In this document: piece by piece, positions 28,098 to 36,165 of the stretch
Layout: each line of letters begins with the position of its first letter
Position numbering within the stretch: the first letter of the stretch is position 1
Origin: Beijerinckiaceae bacterium
GTDB taxonomy: Bacteria > Pseudomonadota > Alphaproteobacteria > Rhizobiales > Beijerinckiaceae
NCBI GenBank assembly: GCA_025459195.1
Contig: JALORF010000020.1
Coordinates: 1-36,165 of the forward strand
Length of the DNA stretch: 36,165 nucleotides
Direction of reading: 5' to 3'
Made by a program: the position numbers and the translations under genes
Notes under the pieces: generated by a model
The model's input: only the letters and a program-made list of their open reading frames with translations
Told to the model about the DNA's origin: nothing
Databases searched by the model: none

Positions 28098-30794
28098 TCA
28101 GGACAGTGCGGCCTTCTTCAGCCCGTAGAGCGCTTCGAGCGCCTGCTTCGGGGTCATCTCGTCAGGCTCGATTGCGGCCAGTGCCACGCGCAGCGGGTCC
28201 GGACCGGAGGCGCGAACCGGCGCGGCGGGCCGAAGCGGGGCTGCGAAAAGCGGCAGGTCATCGATGATCGTCGCGACCGGCTTTTCGCGCTCGGATTTCT
28301 CCAGTTCGGCCAGCAGCAGGCGGGCGCGCTCGACCACGGCGGGCGGCAGGCCGGCCAGTTTGGCGACCTGGATGCCATAGCTGCGGTCGGCCGCGCCGGG
28401 CACAACCTCGTGCAGGAACACCACGTCGCCGTTCCATTCGGTGACACGCACCGTGGCATTGGCGATGCGGGGCCATTTTTCGGCCAGCGCGGTCAACTCA
28501 TGGAAGTGCGTGGCGAACAGCGAGCGGCAGCGGTTGACCTCGTGCAGGTGCTCGATGGCCGACCAGGCAATCGAGAGCCCGTCAAAGGTCGCGGTGCCAC
28601 GGCCGATCTCGTCGAGAATCACCAGTGCGCGCGGCCCGGCCTGATTGAGGATCGCGGCTGTCTCGACCATTTCGACCATGAAGGTCGAGCGCCCGCGGGC
28701 CAGATCATCGGCAGCCCCGACGCGGCTGAACAGACGGTCGACAAGCCCGATCCGCGCTGATGCCGCCGGCACGCAAGCACCCGTCTGGGCGAGGATGACG
28801 ATCAGCGCCGTCTGGCGCAGGAAGGTCGACTTGCCGGCCATGTTGGGGCCGGTCAGCACGGTGATGCGGCCTCCACCCTCTGCGGTCAGATCGCAGTCAT
28901 TGGCCACGAACGGCTGACCGGCGGCCTTCAGTGCCGCCTCGACGACCGGGTGACGCCCCCCCGTGATCACCAGCGCGTCGCTGTCCTCGATCAGGGGGCG
29001 GCACCAGCCTTCATGGGCCGCAAGCTCTGCCAGCGCCACGGAGACATCGAGCAGGGCCAGCGCCGCTGCAACCTGACGGATGCTGTCGCCGGCCGCCAGC
29101 ACCTGGGCGCGAAGCCCGGCGAACAGCGCAAGTTCAAGCCGGAGCGCCCGGTCCGAGGCCGAAGCGATCTTGTCCTGCAACTCGCCGAGTTCGACCGTGC
29201 TGAAGCGCATCGCTCCGGCCATGCTCTGGCGGTGGATGAAGGTGCCGCGCCAGGGTTCCTGCATCAGGCCCTCACCCGCCGCCTGCGCCACCTCGATGAA
29301 GTAGCCCAGCACGTTGTTGTGCTTGATGCGCAAGGTGCGCACGCCGGTCTCTGTGGCATAGCGGCCCTGCAGCACGGCGATAATGCGGCGGCTGTCGCTC
29401 TGGAGTTCGCGCAGTTCATCCAGATCGGCGCTGTGGCCCTCCCGGATGAAGCCGCCATCACGGGCCAGCAGCGGCACCTCATCCGCCAGCGCCGCGGCGA
29501 GCCCCGCAGCCAGCGCACGGTCAACCCCGGCAAGGCGAGCGGCGGCCTCCCTCATCTCGGCCGGCAGGACAAGAAGGTCGGCCAGCCGTTCGGCAATGCG
29601 CGCGGCAGCATCGAGCCCGGCGGCAAGGGCCTGCAGGTCGCGCGGCCCGCCCCGATCGAGCGACAGCCGGCCAAAGGCGCGCTCGATGTCGGGAACACCG
29701 AGAAGCTCGGCCCGCAGGTGCTCGCGAAGCAGGGGTTCGGCCAGAAACAGCGCCACGCTGTCCTGCCGGGCCGCAATGGCATCGACATCCATCAGCGGGG
29801 CAGCCAGCCGCTCGGCCAAAAGACGCGCGCCGCCCGGTGTCAGCGTCCGGTCGATGGTCTGGAGCAGGCTACCCTGCCGTTCGCCCGACAAGGTGCGCGT
29901 CAATTCCAGATTGGCCCGCGTGGCCGCATCGATCCGCATAACCGCCCCGGTGGTCTCGCGCCGGGGCGGGAGCAGGGGCGCGCGTGCGGCAAGCTGGGTC
30001 CGGGCCACATAGGCCAGCGCCATGGCCGCAGCGGCCAGTTCGGAGCGGCTGAACTGGCCGAACGCATCGAGCGTGGCGACGCCGAAATGCTCCTTCAGCC
30101 GGCGCTCCGCCGAGGCTGCATCAAGGCTCTCGCGCCCCAGCGGCGTCAGCGCCGCACGGGCATCGCGCCAGACGGGCTTCAGGGCCGCATCCTGATGCAG
30201 CGCCTCGGGCAGCACGATCTCGCGCGGCTCGAGCCTTGCCAGTTCCACGGGCAGACCGGCCTCTGCCGTATCAGTCACCGTGAAACGGCCGGTGGAGATG
30301 TCGACCGCCGCCACACCATACATCCAGCCATCATCCGGCAAGCGGCGTCGTGCGATGGCGACGAGCCAGCTTGCCCGCGCCGGATCGAGCAGGTTCTCCT
30401 CGGTGACGGTGCCGGGCGTGACCAGCCTCACAACGTCGCGCCGGACCACGGCCTTGGAGCCGCGCTTGCGTGCCTCTGCCGGGTCTTCGAGCTGTTCGCA
30501 GACGGCGACGCGGTGGCCGAGGCCGATCAGGCGCTGGAGATAGTCATCGGCCCGCACCACCGGCACGCCGCACATGGGGATGTCCTCGCCGCCATGGCGC
30601 CCGCGCTTGGTCAGCACGATGCCGAGGGCACGCGAGGCGATCTCGGCGTCCGTGAAGAACAGTTCGTAGAAATCGCCCATGCGGTAGAACAGCAGGCTGT
30701 CGGGATTGACGGCCTTGATCTCCAGATACTGCGCCATCGAGGGCGTCGCCTTCTGGGCGGCATCCGGGGCGGCGCTTGGTGTTGGATCGGGCAT
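28098..30794 (-). CDS. mutS: DNA mismatch repair protein MutS
   Basis: Mismatch-recognition ATPase, 898 residues, normal for alphaproteobacteria. Domain I has the Phe-X-Glu mismatch-reading motif in MGDFYELF (Phe42, Glu44) and continues with [10 protein letters not shown]. The C-terminal ATPase holds Walker [17 protein letters not shown] (about residue 649 onward), Walker [18 protein letters not shown], and the [10 protein letters not shown] segment. The start at 30794 ([14 protein letters not shown]) has AGGTG 6-7 bases upstream; a GTG three codons earlier is the alternative. It is divergent from maeB, with a perfect palindrome in the 293-bp gap. Confidence 0.97.
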   Translation of the reverse strand: MPDPTPSAAPDAAQKATPSMAQYLEIKAVNPDSLLFYRMGDFYELFFTDAEIASRALGIVLTKRGRHGGEDIPMCGVPVVRADDYLQRLIGLGHRVAVCEQLEDPAEARKRGSKAVVRRDVVRLVTPGTVTEENLLDPARASWLVAIARRRLPDDGWMYGVAAVDISTGRFTVTDTAEAGLPVELARLEPREIVLPEALHQDAALKPVWRDARAALTPLGRESLDAASAERRLKEHFGVATLDAFGQFSRSELAAAAMALAYVARTQLAARAPLLPPRRETTGAVMRIDAATRANLELTRTLSGERQGSLLQTIDRTLTPGGARLLAERLAAPLMDVDAIAARQDSVALFLAEPLLREHLRAELLGVPDIERAFGRLSLDRGGPRDLQALAAGLDAAARIAERLADLLVLPAEMREAAARLAGVDRALAAGLAAALADEVPLLARDGGFIREGHSADLDELRELQSDSRRIIAVLQGRYATETGVRTLRIKHNNVLGYFIEVAQAAGEGLMQEPWRGTFIHRQSMAGAMRFSTVELGELQDKIASASDRALRLELALFAGLRAQVLAAGDSIRQVAAALALLDVSVALAELAAHEGWCRPLIEDSDALVITGGRHPVVEAALKAAGQPFVANDCDLTAEGGGRITVLTGPNMAGKSTFLRQTALIVILAQTGACVPAASARIGLVDRLFSRVGAADDLARGRSTFMVEMVETAAILNQAGPRALVILDEIGRGTATFDGLSIAWSAIEHLHEVNRCRSLFATHFHELTALAEKWPRIANATVRVTEWNGDVVFLHEVVPGAADRSYGIQVAKLAGLPPAVVERARLLLAELEKSEREKPVATIIDDLPLFAAPLRPAAPVRASGPDPLRVALAAIEPDEMTPKQALEALYGLKKAALS

Positions 30795-30883
30795 GCAGCA
30801 CACCTAGCGGATGGCTGCGCCGATTTCACCTGTCCGCGCTCCGTTCGTGAACAGAAAAGCATGCGACGATCACCTGGCAGAAT

Positions 30884-30916
30884 GCCGTCATCCCGGCCAT
30901 GAGCCGGGATGACGGC
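30884..30916. repeat. Perfect 14-bp palindrome (REP-like element)
   Basis: GCCGTCATCCCGGC, a five-base loop CATGA, then its exact reverse complement. It lies in the 293-bp gap between the divergent mutS and maeB starts, where a terminator is not expected. GTCATCCCGG-type palindromes are, from memory, frequent dispersed intergenic repeats in Rhizobiales genomes; only one copy is in this window. The rest of the gap shows no gene. Confidence 0.7.
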
Positions 30917-31087
30917 GGCTGGTTGGTGAAAACCGGCGCTTCAAGGCCGACTGCACGGATCCAGACCAGCATCTTTTCCATTCTGGCCAAAATCAGGGCT
31001 TTCGCAGCGGCGGCGCGCTCTCTAGGTTGCGGCACGCCCAGAATGAGCCGCGCCCACGCGGTCGCCCCGTTGCCCAAGGATCTCTCC

Positions 31088-33358
<2,271 letters not shown>

Positions 33359-33379
33359 GGATGTGGTCGGCTTTGCCGG

Positions 33380-34579
33380 TCAAAAGGAAATGTTCGTGCT
33401 CATCTTCCACAAGGTCACGTTCTTTGCCGAAGCCGTCGTCGGGCTTATCTTCTGAACGTTGAGATTCAGCCGGACATGAGGGCTGAATGCGAGGGAATAG
33501 AATGCTTCGATGCCGCGCTCGTCGCGCAGGCGCAGGACCGGCCTGAGTGTATCCACCAGCGCGTTGCTGAGCGAATATCGGAACACACCTATTCCAAACC
33601 GGTCATTTTCGCGTGTTGGAACTGGACTGGATCCGGCCAGTCCGATCAGGGCTGACCAGTCCAGGAACGTCGGATTGCCATCTGAGATGGCGGCCTGCCC
33701 AAACAGGCCCCACCCACGGCCAGGGTTGGACTGGTCTTGCCAGAGGTACTGCTGCAACGAATAGGCGGCATACCAGATGCCGCTCTTGCGCCGGATCGTG
33801 CCCTGAGTCGCCCCCGGAACGGACGCCTCGCCACGGTATGAGAAATCGACGCCGGTGGCGGAACTCGTCACAAATTTGAAGCCGTGATAGCCTTGAAGGC
33901 CGGCAATCTTGACGGGGACCGTAACCGATCCGAGGAACGTGGCCCCATCCCGGAACAGTCCCGTTGATGGATCCCGCCGGACTGCGCTGGTTGGATCGTA
34001 GACCATGGCGGTGAAGATGGCATGATCCGAGCGATAGCTTGCCAGAGCACCGAACAGATACGGCGGCGTGACGCCGCTCGCTGGTGCGGCAAGACCCAGA
34101 TGCAGGAAGCCACCGCGGCCTCCACTGCCTACAAGCGGAACGGCATCGGCTTTCTCGACCATGTTGAGCTTGCCGACACTGATCGAAAAGCGCTCGCCGA
34201 TTCTCTGTGTGAGATAGGCCGCCGAGAGATCGCCGCTTTCCACGCCGCTACCGGGAAAGGCAAGCGTGGTGTTGAAGGGTAGCAGCGCTCCGCCATCGCC
34301 ATTGAAAGATCGACCGACATCCTGGTCAAACCTCGCATGGACAGATGTTCCGGCAAAGCCAGCAATCTTGGCGAGGTCAAGATCCAGCCAGACTGTGCCC
34401 TGCCCGCCAAACCGGGGGCCAGACCCCGCGCTGGCGGCTCCGAAGCCCGACACACGGAAGCGCAGATCGATACCCTGCTCGCGCAAGGCTGTTCGCGGAT
34501 CAACCCAGTCCTGAGCCATGGCTCCTGCCGCCGACATGGACATGACCGCAACGACTGGCAGGAGATGCCAAAACTTCAT
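33380..34579 (-). CDS. OprB-like carbohydrate-selective porin family outer-membrane protein
   Basis: 399 residues with a signal peptide (MKFWHLLPVVAVMSMSAAGA, cleavage near AMAQ). The mature part is a beta-barrel: alternating strands, the early block LREQGIDLRFRVSGFGAAS, GGQGTVWLDLDLAKIAGFAGTSVHARF, and the late block NDRFGIGVFRYSLSNALVDT and EAFYSLAFSPHVRLNLNVQ, all in OprB order; the chain ends in Phe, as outer-membrane barrels usually do. It should be a passive channel for sugars or other small solutes. The ATG at 34579 has GGAG 9 bases upstream. It follows the Ntn hydrolase gene by 40 bp and probably shares its transcript. Base composition is lower in GC than upstream genes. Confidence 0.85.
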   Translation of the reverse strand: MKFWHLLPVVAVMSMSAAGAMAQDWVDPRTALREQGIDLRFRVSGFGAASAGSGPRFGGQGTVWLDLDLAKIAGFAGTSVHARFDQDVGRSFNGDGGALLPFNTTLAFPGSGVESGDLSAAYLTQRIGERFSISVGKLNMVEKADAVPLVGSGGRGGFLHLGLAAPASGVTPPYLFGALASYRSDHAIFTAMVYDPTSAVRRDPSTGLFRDGATFLGSVTVPVKIAGLQGYHGFKFVTSSATGVDFSYRGEASVPGATQGTIRRKSGIWYAAYSLQQYLWQDQSNPGRGWGLFGQAAISDGNPTFLDWSALIGLAGSSPVPTRENDRFGIGVFRYSLSNALVDTLRPVLRLRDERGIEAFYSLAFSPHVRLNLNVQKISPTTASAKNVTLWKMSTNISF

Positions 34580-34619
34580 GATCATCGGCTCCGCGATCGC
34601 AGAATGGCTACCGGCCCCT

Positions 34620-35735
34620 CTAACGGGTAACGGAAAGATCCTTGACCGTCTGCTTCCTCGAAGACCCATCGAGCACATAACGCAAACCTGAACCATTGAA
34701 GTCTATCTGCTTCAGGTCGAGGCGACGGATCTGACGATCTGACATTGTATGAAAATAGAGGACCTTGTTTTTCAGATCAGATGCCGTGGTGATCTGCGTT
34801 GCGCTCTCGATGTCCTTCGCGATCTTGTCGCGATCAGCAATGGCGCCGAGCGGGATGTTGAAATTGTCGAGCAACCGGAAGGCTTCGAAAACGGCCTCAT
34901 CGGCCGTCTCAAGGGGCCGAACCGATGCTGTAAAGGCTGCAGCCCGCACAAACCGTGATGGCGGAGTGAAATCACCGGGTAGTCCCAGCAGGCCCGACCC
35001 TGCGCCCAGCGGTGAAAGTTTAAGGCGTTCGATCGAGATCGGGGCCTGCGGAGCAGGTGACAGGCCGATGTAGTTCCGCAGATTGGTCAGATGCCAATCG
35101 TAGGCGGGAGAATTGGTCACGACTCCAAGGAAAGCATCGTGGATCTTCACCATCCCCTGATCCACGATCTCGATGATGATCGCTTCTCCGCTCGGGTCTG
35201 CCACTTTCCAGTGAAAGGGCAAGGGCGCGCCGCCAAAGCGGGGGTCTTGCACATTGACGACCCGGACCCGTGCAAGATTCTCGCGCACCTCGCGCACCGT
35301 GCGGAACGAAGACAGCATCCATTGCATCAGGTCGCCGACGCTCATTGACCGGTCAGCCTGCTGCTTGTCGTAGTTTGCGAAGCTGGCGAAGTCGGGGAAA
35401 TAGTACATCCCGACATACAGGCCGTGTTCGTTCATCCCGTCGGGACCGAACTCCTGCCCGTAAGCCATGAGCGACACAAAGCCGTTCTGGCCCTTCCACG
35501 CCATACCGTTCTTTCCATCAGGTGTCTGTCCAGCGAAGCTGTGGCCCCGCGGGAAGATCACAAGACGGTCATGGGCCGCATCGCCAAGTGCCCATTCCAC
35601 GGTGCGTGCTGCGATGACCGCACCGTCCTTCGCCCTCAGTGAAATGCCTGTGCAAGCAGAAGCGGTCGCATGACTGAAGACCGCCACCAATGCGATCGTC
35701 ACGCCCAGCAGGCGAACAAGATTGCCAACACGCAT
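34620..35735 (-). CDS. Choloylglycine hydrolase family protein (linear amide C-N hydrolase, Ntn type)
   Basis: 371 residues. A signal peptide (1-27, ending ATASA) is followed directly by Cys28, the N-terminal nucleophile exposed on processing: [20 protein letters not shown]. Arg44 and Glu47 (RTVEW; Asp is usual in penicillin V acylases), Asn102 in NEHGLYVG, Asn208 in [15 protein letters not shown] and Arg261 or Arg264 in PPSRFVRAA fit the other active-site positions. Family members cleave conjugated bile salts, penicillin V or acyl-homoserine lactones; the form resembles the Brucella-type enzyme. Export to the periplasm is predicted. GGGGAG lies 8 bases before the ATG at 35735. It precedes the porin gene, and the pair has lower GC than the rest of the window. 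Confidence 0.92.
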   Translation of the reverse strand: MRVGNLVRLLGVTIALVAVFSHATASACTGISLRAKDGAVIAARTVEWALGDAAHDRLVIFPRGHSFAGQTPDGKNGMAWKGQNGFVSLMAYGQEFGPDGMNEHGLYVGMYYFPDFASFANYDKQQADRSMSVGDLMQWMLSSFRTVREVRENLARVRVVNVQDPRFGGAPLPFHWKVADPSGEAIIIEIVDQGMVKIHDAFLGVVTNSPAYDWHLTNLRNYIGLSPAPQAPISIERLKLSPLGAGSGLLGLPGDFTPPSRFVRAAAFTASVRPLETADEAVFEAFRLLDNFNIPLGAIADRDKIAKDIESATQITTASDLKNKVLYFHTMSDRQIRRLDLKQIDFNGSGLRYVLDGSSRKQTVKDLSVTR

Positions 35736-35775
35736 CACGGGAACTCCCCTTGCAAGCGCCAAAACACTGTCATCC

Positions 35776-35814
35776 GGTCCGGCTGGTCGATATCCGTGAT
35801 CGTCAAGCCGGACC
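35776..35814. promoter_or_regulatory. 9-bp inverted repeat upstream of the Ntn hydrolase gene, possible operator
   Basis: GGTCCGGCT (35776-35784) and AGCCGGACC (35806-35814) are exact reverse complements, with centres 30 bp apart, about three helical turns. The site lies 41-79 bases upstream of the hydrolase start and overlaps the 3' end of the small secreted-protein gene. It could bind a dimeric regulator or form a hairpin; neither is shown. Confidence 0.4.
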
Positions 35815-36162
35815 AATTGTCCATCTGCCAGGAAGGTATCGAAAGAGTGGGCACGCGGCTTGTTCAGCCTCCAGCCCTAAATAGATTCGTTGTGCAGGTG
35901 TTGCATTAGGCAACGCCCCTGGTTCCTGGCCAGCAGCGGGCTGTCCGCCAGCTGGCGCGACGGGCCCAGTATTCTCCTGAGCCCGCTTGGCGGGGGCTGG
36001 TAGTTCGTCAGCTGGTTGCTGATTCTGATTTCGCTGCAAGAATTCCGACAGCTGATCCAGAACCTGAGCGCGAGCCGGCGCGGCATCGACGAATATCAGG
36101 CAACAACAGGTTGAAAAAACAGAAAGGCTCTGAACTAAATGTGATAAACCTTGTTGGCTCAT
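35803..36162 (-). CDS. Small secreted protein, function unknown, possibly truncated
   Basis: 119 residues from an ATG only three bases from the window edge, so its upstream signals cannot be seen. A signal peptide is likely (hydrophobic 10-27, ending APARAQ near 33). The remainder is Gln/Pro/Ala-rich ([20 protein letters not shown]), then [24 protein letters not shown] reminds me of the opening strand of secreted PDZ-domain proteins, after which the frame runs into unrelated sequence, so this may be the stub of a longer gene; that is inference. It is 67 bp upstream of the Ntn hydrolase gene on the same strand. Local GC is low (29 of 60 bases in 36001-36060). Confidence 0.5.
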   Translation of the reverse strand: MSQQGLSHLVQSLSVFSTCCCLIFVDAAPARAQVLDQLSEFLQRNQNQQPADELPAPAKRAQENTGPVAPAGGQPAAGQEPGALPNATPAQRIYLGLEAEQAACPLFRYLPGRWTIGPA

Positions 36163-36165
36163 CCG

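Noticed and set aside
28950-30902. A 650-codon plus-strand open frame opposite mutS
   Set aside because: Shadow of mutS; no domain or translation signal.

Overview
The window reads as chromosomal DNA of a high-GC alphaproteobacterium, most likely of the order Hyphomicrobiales (Rhizobiales); the genus cannot be fixed by eye. Reasons: coding density and GC are high, lysyl-tRNA synthetase is of class I, mutS lies head-to-head with a chimeric malic enzyme (a pairing I recall from Sinorhizobium-type genomes), and a tripartite tricarboxylate transporter (TTT) system is present. No tRNA, rRNA, CRISPR array, insertion sequence or prophage was recognised, and no stretch longer than about 300 bases lacks a gene.

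Left part (1-10.4 kb), mainly organic-acid metabolism. The 5' part of an IlvD/Edd sugar-acid dehydratase runs off the left edge, divergent from a fold-type I aminotransferase and then upp. A tctB-tctA-tctC transporter operon (minus strand) is divergent from a two-gene operon encoding a fluoroacetate-dehalogenase-like hydrolase and a tartrate/D-malate dehydrogenase. A TerC-family membrane protein, a phosphopantetheinyl transferase and a small protein with an Ada-like Cys motif follow.

Middle (10.4-24.5 kb). A minus-strand cluster phzF-like / Nudix / M3 oligopeptidase ends in a broken oligopeptidase: its frame changes near 11.45 kb exactly where a conserved segment is missing. Upstream lie pobA (4-hydroxybenzoate 3-monooxygenase) and a peptidoglycan-binding protein whose trypsin-like domain has lost its catalytic residues. 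Divergent from that pseudoprotease is the alpha-2-macroglobulin plus pbpC operon, the known periplasmic protease-trap and cell-wall-repair pair.

Right part (24.5-36.2 kb). TauE/SafE permease, lysK, an orphan amino-acid-type binding protein, mutS and maeB are housekeeping or transport genes; a perfect 14-bp palindrome sits between mutS and maeB. The last 2.8 kb (OprB-like porin, choloylglycine-hydrolase-family Ntn hydrolase, small secreted protein) has visibly lower GC and may be acquired DNA.

The best candidates for follow-up are the TTT/dehalogenase-like/tartrate dehydrogenase module, the pseudoprotease next to the alpha-2-macroglobulin/PBP1c pair, the low-GC Ntn hydrolase/porin pair, the Ada-motif protein and the broken M3 peptidase. 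I see no clearly new multi-gene defence or mobile system.
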